DNA from: Pedobacter glucosidilyticus DSM 23534
GTDB lineage: Bacteria > Bacteroidota > Bacteroidia > Sphingobacteriales > Sphingobacteriaceae
Length of the DNA stretch: 64,000 nt
Direction: 5' to 3'
Assembly: GCF_000425145.1 (NCBI RefSeq)
Contig: NZ_AULF01000013.1
Coordinates: forward strand, 1 to 64,000
The stretch's first letter is position 1, and every line of letters begins with the position of its first letter. The translations under genes were made by a program, and so were the position numbers. The notes under the pieces are model-generated. The model had not been told where the DNA came from, did no database searches, and saw nothing but the letters and a program-made list of their open reading frames with translations. Below, piece by piece: positions 43,803-53,396 of this stretch.

Positions 43803-45344
43803 ATGAAGAAATTACTTTATAGCTTGTTAATAATCTTATGTGCTAAAATTTCGGTTTTTGCACAGCAGGTAAACCTTGGTCAAAAATTAAATCAATACGT
43901 TAAGCAATTTAATGTTGATGATAACGAAGCGGTAAAAAATTTAGTGCCTAATGCCGATGCCTATCAATGGTTAAATGAGAATATCCCTTTATTAGATTTT
44001 CCGGATAAAGAGATAGAAGAGAAGTATTATTTCCGTTGGTGGTCTTTTAGAAAACATCTAAAACAAACACCTGATGGCTATATCTTTACCGAGTTTATAG
44101 AACCAGTAAAACATGCCGGAAAGCATCAATCTATCAGCTGTGCTTTAGGTCATCATATCTATGAGGGTAGGTGGTTAAAAAATCAAGAATACATGAAGCA
44201 ATATCTTAATTTTTGGTTGTATGATGCTGATAAAGGACAATCAAAACCACGTTTCCATCAGTTTAGTAGTTGGGTAGATGATGCTGTTTTAGCGCAATAC
44301 ATGGTTCATCCTGATAAAGCATATCTCCAAAAGATACTACCCGCTTTAGATGCCGATTATGAAAAATGGGAGCAAGAGCGCAAGCTTAAAAACGGTATGT
44401 TTTGGCAGCATGATGTTAAAGATGGCATGGAAGAATCTGTTAGCGGAAGCAGAAAGGACGAGAATTTGCGCCCAACCATTAACAGTTATATGTATGGTAA
44501 TGCAAAAGCTTTAGCTTTGTTAGCAAATGAAGTTAATAACCCAGTATTAACGCAAAAATATAGTAACAAAGCAGCTGTTTTAAAGCAATTGGTTCAGGAT
44601 TCTTTATGGGATGCGAAAGATAAATTCTTTAAAACTAGAATGGCTAAAGGAGATACTTTGCATGGTGCTAGAGAAGCCATAGGTTTTATCCCTTGGTATT
44701 TTAATTTACCTGCCGATAAGAAGGAATATGCGAAGGCTTGGAGTCAGTTATTAGATACGGCTGGTTTTAAAGCTAAATGGGGCTTAACAACTGCCGAGCG
44801 TAGAGAGCCTACTTTTAGAACTCGCGGAAGCGGACATGGTTGCGAATGGGATGGTGCTATTTGGCCTTTTGCTACTTCACAAACTTTGCGTGGCTTATCC
44901 AATTTGCTGAATGATTACAGCAAAAAAGGTAAAATGAATGCATCTGTTTTTTACAACGAGTTACATAAATATGCTTGGTCTCAGCAGATGTATGGCAAGC
45001 CATATATCGGTGAATATCAGGATGAAAGTAATGGCGAGTGGTTAAAAGGAGATCATCCGAGAAGTAAATTTTATAACCACTCTACCTTTATGGATTTGGT
45101 TATTCAGGATTTAATCGGCTTAAAGCCACAGCTTGATAACTCAATTATTATTAAACCCTTAATCCCGAAAGGTAAAGCAGATTGGTTTCAACTAAGTCAG
45201 GTGCCTTATAAAGGTAAAATACTCGCCATCATTTGGGATAAAACCGGAGAGCGCTATCAAAAAGGAAAAGGTTTAATGCTTTTTGCTGATGGTAAACTTA
45301 TAGCTCAATCTAAAAAGCTTCAAACTTTAAAAGTTAATTTATAA
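43803..45344 (+). CDS. Secreted (alpha/alpha)6-barrel glycosidase, MGH1-like
   Basis: A 513-residue protein with a signal peptide (LLYSLLIILCAKISVFAQ). The body resembles MGH1-like six-hairpin glycosidases related to GH37/GH63. YYFRWWSFRKHLK, FWQHDVKDGMEESVSGSR, GREAIGF-like and GHGCEWDGAIWPFATSQTL are typical substrate-pocket segments. A short beta-sandwich end follows. The frame is open to 43764, but the ATG at 43803 starts the signal peptide and lies 4 nt after the previous stop. The acidic residues in DGMEES and EWDGAIWP are candidate catalytic groups. The substrate is unknown. Confidence 0.6.
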   Translation: MKKLLYSLLIILCAKISVFAQQVNLGQKLNQYVKQFNVDDNEAVKNLVPNADAYQWLNENIPLLDFPDKEIEEKYYFRWWSFRKHLKQTPDGYIFTEFIEPVKHAGKHQSISCALGHHIYEGRWLKNQEYMKQYLNFWLYDADKGQSKPRFHQFSSWVDDAVLAQYMVHPDKAYLQKILPALDADYEKWEQERKLKNGMFWQHDVKDGMEESVSGSRKDENLRPTINSYMYGNAKALALLANEVNNPVLTQKYSNKAAVLKQLVQDSLWDAKDKFFKTRMAKGDTLHGAREAIGFIPWYFNLPADKKEYAKAWSQLLDTAGFKAKWGLTTAERREPTFRTRGSGHGCEWDGAIWPFATSQTLRGLSNLLNDYSKKGKMNASVFYNELHKYAWSQQMYGKPYIGEYQDESNGEWLKGDHPRSKFYNHSTFMDLVIQDLIGLKPQLDNSIIIKPLIPKGKADWFQLSQVPYKGKILAIIWDKTGERYQKGKGLMLFADGKLIAQSKKLQTLKVNL

Positions 45345-45370
45345 ATCTTACAAATTTTCATCAACATCAC

Positions 45371-46933
45371 ATGTTAAAGATATTTAAAAGTATAAGTTTC
45401 ATTTGCTGCTTAAGTCTTTGCTTAAATGCTTACTCGCAAAACTTCTACAATGTTGTAAAATATGGTGCAAAAAACGACAGTAGCAAGCTAGCCACACAAG
45501 CCATAAGCAAAGCTATAGCAGCAGCTTCAAAAGCAGGCGGTGGTACGGTTTATTTTCCTGCTGGGAAATATTTAACAGGTCCTATTCACTTAAAAAGTAA
45601 TATTACCATTTTTATTGATGCTGGTGCCGAGCTTCATTTTAGCGATAATTTTGATGATTATTTGCCGATGGTGAAATCTAGATGGGAAGGCACAGAGGTT
45701 ACCAATTTCTCGCCATTTTTTTACGGTTATGAATTAGAAAATATTGCCATTGTTGGCAGGGGGAAAATTGATGGGCATGGTAAAAAATGGTGGGCTTTTT
45801 CTGAAGTTCATGTAAAGAAATTAACAGAAGATTCTAAATGGCAAAAAGAGTTTAAAAGGTTAAATAAAGATGTTTTAGCTCCGGATTTACCGGGCTGGAT
45901 AGAAAGAGGATTTTTACGTCCGCCTTTTATACAATTTATGTATTGCAAAAATGTACAAATTAAGGATATTACCATTGTAAACTCTCCGTTTTGGACGGTT
46001 AACCCACAATTTTGTGAAAATGTAACTGTTGATGGTGTTACGATAGAAAATCCGCCTTCACCAAATACAGATGGTATAAATCCAGAATCTTGCAATAATG
46101 TACATATTTCTAATTGCCATATTAGCGTTGGCGATGATTGTATCACGATAAAATCTGGTAAAGACCGCTCGGGTAGGAAATTAAATGTACCGGCAGAAAA
46201 TTATACCATTACCAATTGTACCATGTTGCGTGGTCATGGTGGTGTGGTTATAGGTAGCGAAATGTCTGGCGGCGTTAAGAAAATTACCATTTCTAATTGT
46301 GTTTTTGATGGTACAGATAGAGGCTTACGTATTAAAACCGCTCGTGGTAGAGGTGGCGTAGTAGAAGAAATCAGGGTAGATAATATCATCATGAAAAATA
46401 TCAGAGATCAAGCCATTGTTTTAGATATGCAATATGCTAAAACAGATGTAGAGCCTATTTCAGAAAGAACTCCGGCATTTAGAAATATACATTTCAGTAA
46501 TATCACCGCTCAGGTAAATCAAGCTGGATATTTGAATGGTTTAGAAGAAATGCCTATAGAAAATATCAGTTTTAATGATATTAATATTGATGCAAAAAGC
46601 GGTTTTAAGATTAAAAATGCAAACCGCATTTCTTTCCATAATGTGCAAGTAAATACTAAAATGGGCTCTGCCATAGTTGCAGAAAATGTAAAAGATTTAG
46701 TTATTGATGATGTTAAATCTTACAGTCCTTTAAAAGGCGTTCCTTTAATTGATTTTATGAATGTTGAAGATGCTTTTCTTTACAATTCTTATCCTGTAAA
46801 AGGAACAGATATTTTCTTAAGATTAAAAGGCGAACAAACTAAAGATATTACCGTTAAAAACAACTTGTTAAAGCATGTTGTAACGCCAGTATTAAAAGAA
46901 AAAGAGGTTAAGATTGATGTTGTTGCTGATTAA
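45371..46933 (+). CDS. GH28 polygalacturonase-like enzyme
   Basis: A 520-residue secreted right-handed beta-helix. The GH28 active-site set is complete: NTDGIN with Asp234, GDDC with Asp255 and Asp256, GHGG with His289, and RIKT with Arg320 and Lys322. The N-terminus has a signal peptide and the usual YGAKNDSS / GGGTVYFPAGKYLTGPIHLKSN opening. Family members cleave polygalacturonan, rhamnogalacturonan or xylogalacturonan. Between unusual glycosidases it more likely attacks a branched pectin. It follows the MGH1-like gene by 26 nt. Confidence 0.9.
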   Translation: MLKIFKSISFICCLSLCLNAYSQNFYNVVKYGAKNDSSKLATQAISKAIAAASKAGGGTVYFPAGKYLTGPIHLKSNITIFIDAGAELHFSDNFDDYLPMVKSRWEGTEVTNFSPFFYGYELENIAIVGRGKIDGHGKKWWAFSEVHVKKLTEDSKWQKEFKRLNKDVLAPDLPGWIERGFLRPPFIQFMYCKNVQIKDITIVNSPFWTVNPQFCENVTVDGVTIENPPSPNTDGINPESCNNVHISNCHISVGDDCITIKSGKDRSGRKLNVPAENYTITNCTMLRGHGGVVIGSEMSGGVKKITISNCVFDGTDRGLRIKTARGRGGVVEEIRVDNIIMKNIRDQAIVLDMQYAKTDVEPISERTPAFRNIHFSNITAQVNQAGYLNGLEEMPIENISFNDINIDAKSGFKIKNANRISFHNVQVNTKMGSAIVAENVKDLVIDDVKSYSPLKGVPLIDFMNVEDAFLYNSYPVKGTDIFLRLKGEQTKDITVKNNLLKHVVTPVLKEKEVKIDVVAD

Positions 46934-46976
46934 TCCATAATCTCTAAACTACATGTTTACGGCAAATTTCTGATTC

Positions 46977-49775
46977 ATGAAAAATGTAATTCTAAAATAC
47001 GGGTTTCTAATAGGCATCGCTTTAAGCAATATCACTTATGCCCAGCAAAGTCAACAACTTTGGTATAAGCAAGCTGCAGTAAAATGGACAGATGCTTTGC
47101 CTATTGGTAACGGTAGGCTAGGCGCTATGATATTTGCTGGCGTTGCAGAAGACCATATCCAATTTAACGAAGAAACATTATGGACTGGCCAACCACGTGA
47201 TTATAATCGCGAAGGTGCAGCAGCTTATTTACCTAAAATAAGACAGCTTTTGGCCGATGGTAAACAAAAAGAAGCCGAGGATTTGGCTGCCCAGTATTTT
47301 ATGGGCTTAAAAAGTAAAGAAGGAAATAAAGCTAGTTGGACAAAAGCTGTAAGCAGCCAAAAATCTTTTGCTGAGGTAAATTTTAACGATAGCCAATGGA
47401 AAACTTTCCCAGTTCCTACTTATGAAGGCTGGGAATCTACCGGATTAGAAGGTTTAGATGGCTCTTTATGGTTTAGAACAACTTTTACAGTACCAGAAAA
47501 TCTTGTCAATAAGAAACTAGTTTTAGATTTAAACAGAATCAGAAATTACGATATAACCTATATTAACGGTAAATTAATTGGAAGCACAGAAGGGGATGGA
47601 GCTAGAAAATACAGCATACCGGCAGGTTTATTAAAAGTTGGTAAAAACACTATTGCCGTACAAGTACTCAATTATTATGATAAAGGCGGAATTGCTGGTT
47701 TTAAAGATACTTCAAAGCATATTGGCATTTATCCAGAAGGGCAAAGTATAAAAGAAGGCATTTCTTTAAATGGCAATTGGAAATATTTTGTTCAAGATGA
47801 TAATCCGCCAGAAGTAGCACAATTTCAGGCAGCTTATCAGCCTTTTGGAGATATATACTTGCGTTTTAAAGGGCATGAAAAGTATCAAAACTATAAAAGG
47901 ACTTTAGATTTAGAAACCGCCATTAGCACTACCAGCTATACCGTTAACGGAGTAGATTTTAAAAGAGAATATTTTGCTTCGCAGCCAGACCAAGCTGTAG
48001 TTATCAGGTTAAGCGCCAATAAAGCTAAGAGTTTAAATCTCGAGGCTGTATTGGCATCAGTACATCAAAATTTTAGCTTAAGTAAGGTTGATAACCAAAC
48101 AATAGCTCTAAAAGTAAAGGTAAAACATGGCGCTTTACATGGCGAGAGTTGGTTAAAAGCAACAGTTAAAGATGGTGTTATCACTCAAAAAAATGGTAAA
48201 CTTATCATCAATAATGCTAGCGAAGTGGTTTTGTATTTAGTTGCAGCTAGCAATTTCCAGAACTATGAAAATGTAGGAGGAAATCCTCAGTTGTTATGTC
48301 AACAAGCTATGCAAAAGCTTCAAACTAAATCCTTTGAGACTATTTTATTATCCCATTTAAAAGAATATCAAAGTTATTTTAAGGCATTCTCTATCACACT
48401 TGGACAACAAGATTTGAGCCATTTACCTACTGATGTAAGGATAGACAAATTTGAAGAAGGCAAAGACGCAGATTTAGCAGCACTTTACATACAATACGGA
48501 AGGTATTTATTAATTGCTAGCTCTAGACCGGGTACACAACCTGCTAACTTACAAGGTATTTGGAACGATTTACTATCGCCACCATGGGGAAGTAAATACA
48601 CCACCAATATCAATGCTGAGATGAATTATTGGCCAGCAGAAGTCCTTAATTTATCGGCAACGCATCAAGCATTTTTAAAAATGGTTGAGGAATTGGCTGT
48701 TAGAGGTACAGAAACTGCACAAAAATATTATGGTGCCAGAGGCTGGGTTTTACACCATAATACAGATTTATGGCGAGGAACAGCACCTATAAACGCATCA
48801 AACCATGGTATTTGGCAAGGTGGTTCTGGCTGGGTAAGCAGTCATTTATATGAACATTATTTGTTTACACAGGATAAAGAATTTCTGAAAAACAAAGCTT
48901 ATCCAATCATGAAGAGTGCGGCTCAGTTTTATGTTGATGTATTGATAAAAGATCCAAAAACGGGGTGGCTCATCAGTACACCATCAAATTCGCCAGAGAA
49001 TGGGGGCTTAGTTGCTGGTCCAACTATGGATCATCAAATCATCAGAAATTTATTTAAAAGTTGTATAGCTGCCGCTGATGTTTTGGGGATTGATACAGAT
49101 TTTAGAGATACCTTAAAGCAAAAATATCTGCAAATAGCACCTAACCAAATTGGTAAGCATGGGCAGTTACAAGAGTGGTTGCAAGATATAGATGATCCGC
49201 AAAATAAACACCGTCATGTTTCGCATTTATGGGCTGTGCATCCCGGAAATGAAATCAATTACGATGAAACACCAGATTTAATGAGAGCCGCTAAACAATC
49301 TTTAATTTACCGTGGCGATGAAGGTACAGGCTGGAGTTTAGCTTGGAAAATTAATTTCTGGGCTAGATTTAAGGATGCTGAGCATAGTTTCAAAATGCTT
49401 AAAATGCTCATTAAACCAGCAGAAAAAGGTGGTGGTGCTTATGTAAATTTATTTGATGCGCATCCGCCATTTCAAATTGATGGCAATTTTGGAGGTGCTG
49501 CTGGTATTGCAGAAATGTTAGTGCAAAGTCAGTTAAATTACATCGATTTATTACCTGCTTTACCAACAGCTTGGTCTAGCGGAGAAGTTAAAGGCATTTG
49601 TGCCCGTGGTGGTTTCGAGCTTAGTTTTAGCTGGGCAAATGGGAAACTTAAAGAAGTTAAGGTTTTATCTAAAGCTGGGCAACCTTGTGTACTCAAATAC
49701 GGAAATGCACAAATGACTATCCATACAGAAATAGGTAGAACTTACACATTAAATCAAGATTTAAAGCCATTATAA
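46977..49775 (+). CDS. GH95 alpha-L-fucosidase/galactosidase with an inserted jelly-roll domain
   Basis: A 932-residue secreted enzyme. It opens with the GH95 N-terminal domain (WYKQAAVKWTDALPIGNGRLGAM, FNEETLWTG) up to YFMG at residue 109. A segment of about 170 residues (112-282) resembling a GH2 sugar-binding domain is inserted (SLWFRTTFTVP, YINGKLIGST). The GH95 fold then resumes at YQPFGDIYL. Catalytic-domain motifs are TTNINAEMNYWPAE, GTGWSLAWKINFWARF and DGNFGGAAGIAEML. GH95 enzymes release alpha-L-fucose or alpha-L-galactose from plant or host glycans. It lies 43 nt after GH28. Confidence 0.88.
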   Translation: MKNVILKYGFLIGIALSNITYAQQSQQLWYKQAAVKWTDALPIGNGRLGAMIFAGVAEDHIQFNEETLWTGQPRDYNREGAAAYLPKIRQLLADGKQKEAEDLAAQYFMGLKSKEGNKASWTKAVSSQKSFAEVNFNDSQWKTFPVPTYEGWESTGLEGLDGSLWFRTTFTVPENLVNKKLVLDLNRIRNYDITYINGKLIGSTEGDGARKYSIPAGLLKVGKNTIAVQVLNYYDKGGIAGFKDTSKHIGIYPEGQSIKEGISLNGNWKYFVQDDNPPEVAQFQAAYQPFGDIYLRFKGHEKYQNYKRTLDLETAISTTSYTVNGVDFKREYFASQPDQAVVIRLSANKAKSLNLEAVLASVHQNFSLSKVDNQTIALKVKVKHGALHGESWLKATVKDGVITQKNGKLIINNASEVVLYLVAASNFQNYENVGGNPQLLCQQAMQKLQTKSFETILLSHLKEYQSYFKAFSITLGQQDLSHLPTDVRIDKFEEGKDADLAALYIQYGRYLLIASSRPGTQPANLQGIWNDLLSPPWGSKYTTNINAEMNYWPAEVLNLSATHQAFLKMVEELAVRGTETAQKYYGARGWVLHHNTDLWRGTAPINASNHGIWQGGSGWVSSHLYEHYLFTQDKEFLKNKAYPIMKSAAQFYVDVLIKDPKTGWLISTPSNSPENGGLVAGPTMDHQIIRNLFKSCIAAADVLGIDTDFRDTLKQKYLQIAPNQIGKHGQLQEWLQDIDDPQNKHRHVSHLWAVHPGNEINYDETPDLMRAAKQSLIYRGDEGTGWSLAWKINFWARFKDAEHSFKMLKMLIKPAEKGGGAYVNLFDAHPPFQIDGNFGGAAGIAEMLVQSQLNYIDLLPALPTAWSSGEVKGICARGGFELSFSWANGKLKEVKVLSKAGQPCVLKYGNAQMTIHTEIGRTYTLNQDLKPL

Positions 49776-49793
49776 TTTTCTGATTTCTAAATC

Positions 49794-52700
49794 ATGATAA
49801 AAAACATCCCGAAAGGTTATACATTATTTTTAATTGTCTTTTTACTGCTAATGAGCTCGGTTTTAAAAGCGCAAGAGCCTCGTATAAGCATTTCTTTAAA
49901 TAGCAATTGGCGCTCAGTTGCAGATGATTATAACCCTAAGAGATATGACGGATTTGAAAATCCTGATTTTAAAGATCAGGCTTGGGAAAAAGTTCAAGTT
50001 CCGCACAATTGGGATAAATACCATGGTTATAGGCGTATGCTACACGGCAACAGACATGGTTATGCTTGGTATCGTAAAAGCTTTAAAATCAATCAACAAC
50101 AAAAGAATAAGCGTTATTTTTTATATTTTGAAGGTGTAGGTTCTTATGCTACGGTTTGGTTAAATGGTAAAAAATTAGGTTACCATGCTGGCGGAAGAAC
50201 AACTTTTACTTTAGACGTATCTGCAGTTATCAAACTCAATGGCGAAGAAAATATTTTGGCAGTAAGGGCAGACCACCCTGCAGAAATTCGTGATTTACCT
50301 TGGGTAGATGGTGGATGCTCAACAGAACGAGGTTTTTCTGAAGGTTCGCAGCCTATGGGGATTTTTAGGCCTGTACATTTAGTAATTACCGATGCGGTAA
50401 GAATAGAACCTTTTGGTGTGCATATCTGGAACGATAAACAAATATCAGCGAAAGCGGTAAAACTTTTCATCAATACAGAACTTAAAAATTACAGCGCTAA
50501 AAAAGAAGATGTTTTAGTGCTACAAGAATTTAAGAATCATGAGGGTAAAGTGGTTTTTACTTTACGTCAACATGTGGCTTTAGAACCTCAAGCTACTAAA
50601 ATAGCCAAACAAGAAACTACTATTCAGAACCCACGGTTATGGTCTTTAGAAAATCCGTATTTGTATCAATTACAAACCAAAATCATTAGAAATAATAAAA
50701 TTACCGACAAGCTAACTACACCATACGGCATCCGTTGGATTAGCTGGCCTATAGGCGAAGAAGCCCGACTTTCTAAACAGTTTTTGTTAAACGGAAAACC
50801 TGTTTTTATCAACGGAATTGCAGAATATGAGCATTTAATAGGTAATAGTCATGCTTTTAGCGATGAGCAAATACGGTCTAGAGTTTTACAAATGAAGGGG
50901 GCAGGTTTTAACGCTTTCCGCGATGCTCATCAGCCACATAACCTTTTATATCAAATCTATTGGGATAAACTGGGTATATTATCTTGGACACAAATGGCAG
51001 CGCATATTTGGTTTGATAACGAAGCTTTTAGAACCAATTTTAAAAATCTACTGAAAGATTGGGTGAAAGAACGAAGAAACAGCCCTTCGGTTGTGCTTTG
51101 GGGTTTAGAAAACGAAAGTACTTTACCCGAAGATTTTGCTAAAGAATGTTCAGCACTGATACGTTCTTTAGACCCAACAGCATCATCGCAAAGAAAAATA
51201 ACCACTTGTAATGGCGGTAGCGGTACAGATTGGGATGTACCCCAAAACTGGACAGGAACTTATGGTGGCAACCCGCTACATTATGGCGAGGATTTAAAAA
51301 GACAAATTTTGGTAGGGGAGTATGGCGCATGGCGTACACTAGAAGCACATAGCGAAGGTCCGCATTTACCTAATGTGAGCGATTATAACGAAGACCGTTT
51401 TACCGAACTGATGGAAACTAAAGTAAGACTGGCAGATTCTGTAAAAAATGAAGTGGCAGGGCATTACTTCTGGTTATGGACATCGCATGATAACCCGGGT
51501 AGGGTACAAGGTGGCGAAGGTTTAAGAGAGTTAGATAGAATTGGGCCTGTAAATTATAAAGGCTTATTAACACCTTGGGAAGAGCCTTTGGATGCTTATT
51601 ATATGTTTAGGTCTAATTTTGCGCCTAAAGATAAAGAGCCAATGGTTTACATTGCCTCGCATACTTGGCCACAAAGGTGGACGAGCCCTGGTGTAAAAAA
51701 CAACATCAGAATATATTCAAATTGCGATGAAGTAGAACTTTTTAATGATTTAGATGCATCTTCTTTAGGCAGAAGAACGAAAAATGGTATAGGTACACAT
51801 TTCCGTTGGGATGGAGTGATGATTAAGTACAATATCCTTTATGCTATTGCTTATGTTAATGGAAAAGCCGTTGCCCGGGATACCATTGTCTTGCAAAATT
51901 TACCTAAAGCACCAAATTTCAATCTTTTATATGAAGGTGCTCAAAATATAACAGCATCAGCGAAAGCTTATAATTACTTATATAGGGTAAATTGTGGTGG
52001 CCCAGATTATCAGGATGAAAACGGACAAACTTGGATAGCCGACCGTCAGTTGCAAGATAAAAACGTATGGGGTTCAACATCATGGGCATCAACTTTTGAT
52101 TTGCAACCAAATTTCTTTGCCAGTCAGCGTAGAACCTTTGACCCCATAAAAGGCACAAAAGATTGGGCTCTTTTTCAGGATTTTAGGTATGGAAGAGACG
52201 AGTTAAGCTATCATTTCCCGGTGCCAGATGGTGAGTATTTATTAGAGCTTTATTTTACCGAACCTTGGTTGGGCACAGGTGGAGGAATTGATTGTACAGG
52301 TTTTAGATTGTTTGATGTTGCCGTAAATGATGAAGTTGTATTGGATGATTTAGACATCTGGAAAGAAAGTGGGCATGATGGGGCTTTAAAAAAAGCTATA
52401 AAAGTACAAGTGAAGGGAGGTGTACTAAAAATACATTTTCCAGAAGTAAAAGCAGGACAAGCTTTAATTTCTGCTATTGCGATAGCAAGTTTAAATCAGG
52501 ATGTAAAAGTAGAAAATGCTTCAGTTGCTCTTATTAAAGAGTTACAAGTTAAAGGTGATGACTTAAAAGAAACTTATAGCTTAGATATTGGTCAGCACCA
52601 ATTTACCCAAAGTGATGAAACTTTTGTGAGTTTACCTTCTGTACTATATGGTGCAAATTGGTTAAAAAGCTCCGGAAAAGCATTGGATGCATTAAGCTTT

Positions 52701-53330
52701 AAAGCTAACGCAAAACTCGATTTTTATATCGGCATAAAACAGTCATTAAGCTTACCTCAGTGGATAAAAGATTTTGAGGATACCCAAACCTTCGTAACAA
52801 ATAATAAGGGAACACAATACCGTATTTATAAGAAAAAGTTAGCTCAGGACGAATGGTTTTCTATCCGTGATTTTAAACAAGAAAAAGGCATTTTTATAGC
52901 CTATATGCCAGAAAATAATCTCCAGCCAGCTTTTGATCTCAAGAAAAATACTTCTTACAAAGCCGCTCTTACCACACTGGATAAAGGTGTTGAAAAGCAT
53001 CAGTTGATGAACCAAGAAAGATTGATATTTAAAGCAGATCATGCCCAAATAAAGTTTAATATTAAAGTTGGGGTTGCCGATACTTATTCTTTAACGGTAA
53101 AATATCATAATCCTTTTAAAGAGCTTAAACAAGCTACTATTAGTGTAATTGCTGCTGATGGTACTTTAATGAAAGCGGCAGAATTGTTTGATTTAGAACC
53201 AAGTAAAGAAGGTAAGTGGAGTTATTTTAACACCACTACGGGTACGATGATAAATGCCGGAACTTATCAGGTTATCATTCAAGCAAAAGACGCGATTGGT
53301 ATAAGTGTAGATGCTTTAGATGTACAGTAA
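49794..53330 (+). CDS. GH2-family glycosidase with malectin domain
   Basis: An 1178-residue secreted enzyme. The GH2 sugar-binding domain (VPHNWDKYHGY, YFEGVGSYATVWLNGKKLGYHAGG), an immunoglobulin-like domain and the barrel follow in order. The acid/base is in the GLENES motif (Glu441 after Asn440) and the likely nucleophile is Glu509 (LVGEYGAW). A malectin-like domain is seen around residues 725-890 (NCGGPDYQDENG), then an unassigned beta-rich end. GH2 covers beta-galactosidases, glucuronidases and arabinosidases, so the sugar is open. Last gene of the glycosidase operon, 18 nt after GH95. Confidence 0.85.
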   Translation: MIKNIPKGYTLFLIVFLLLMSSVLKAQEPRISISLNSNWRSVADDYNPKRYDGFENPDFKDQAWEKVQVPHNWDKYHGYRRMLHGNRHGYAWYRKSFKINQQQKNKRYFLYFEGVGSYATVWLNGKKLGYHAGGRTTFTLDVSAVIKLNGEENILAVRADHPAEIRDLPWVDGGCSTERGFSEGSQPMGIFRPVHLVITDAVRIEPFGVHIWNDKQISAKAVKLFINTELKNYSAKKEDVLVLQEFKNHEGKVVFTLRQHVALEPQATKIAKQETTIQNPRLWSLENPYLYQLQTKIIRNNKITDKLTTPYGIRWISWPIGEEARLSKQFLLNGKPVFINGIAEYEHLIGNSHAFSDEQIRSRVLQMKGAGFNAFRDAHQPHNLLYQIYWDKLGILSWTQMAAHIWFDNEAFRTNFKNLLKDWVKERRNSPSVVLWGLENESTLPEDFAKECSALIRSLDPTASSQRKITTCNGGSGTDWDVPQNWTGTYGGNPLHYGEDLKRQILVGEYGAWRTLEAHSEGPHLPNVSDYNEDRFTELMETKVRLADSVKNEVAGHYFWLWTSHDNPGRVQGGEGLRELDRIGPVNYKGLLTPWEEPLDAYYMFRSNFAPKDKEPMVYIASHTWPQRWTSPGVKNNIRIYSNCDEVELFNDLDASSLGRRTKNGIGTHFRWDGVMIKYNILYAIAYVNGKAVARDTIVLQNLPKAPNFNLLYEGAQNITASAKAYNYLYRVNCGGPDYQDENGQTWIADRQLQDKNVWGSTSWASTFDLQPNFFASQRRTFDPIKGTKDWALFQDFRYGRDELSYHFPVPDGEYLLELYFTEPWLGTGGGIDCTGFRLFDVAVNDEVVLDDLDIWKESGHDGALKKAIKVQVKGGVLKIHFPEVKAGQALISAIAIASLNQDVKVENASVALIKELQVKGDDLKETYSLDIGQHQFTQSDETFVSLPSVLYGANWLKSSGKALDALSFKANAKLDFYIGIKQSLSLPQWIKDFEDTQTFVTNNKGTQYRIYKKKLAQDEWFSIRDFKQEKGIFIAYMPENNLQPAFDLKKNTSYKAALTTLDKGVEKHQLMNQERLIFKADHAQIKFNIKVGVADTYSLTVKYHNPFKELKQATISVIAADGTLMKAAELFDLEPSKEGKWSYFNTTTGTMINAGTYQVIIQAKDAIGISVDALDVQ

Positions 53331-53396
53331 GCTATCCCTCATACAGGATAAGGCTACATCTAAAACACAGTCATTTTTTATATCTTTGCTATCCTT

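Noticed and set aside
45808-46146. 112-residue minus-strand frame inside the GH28 gene
   Set aside because: It covers the GH28 active-site region on the other strand and has no domain features.
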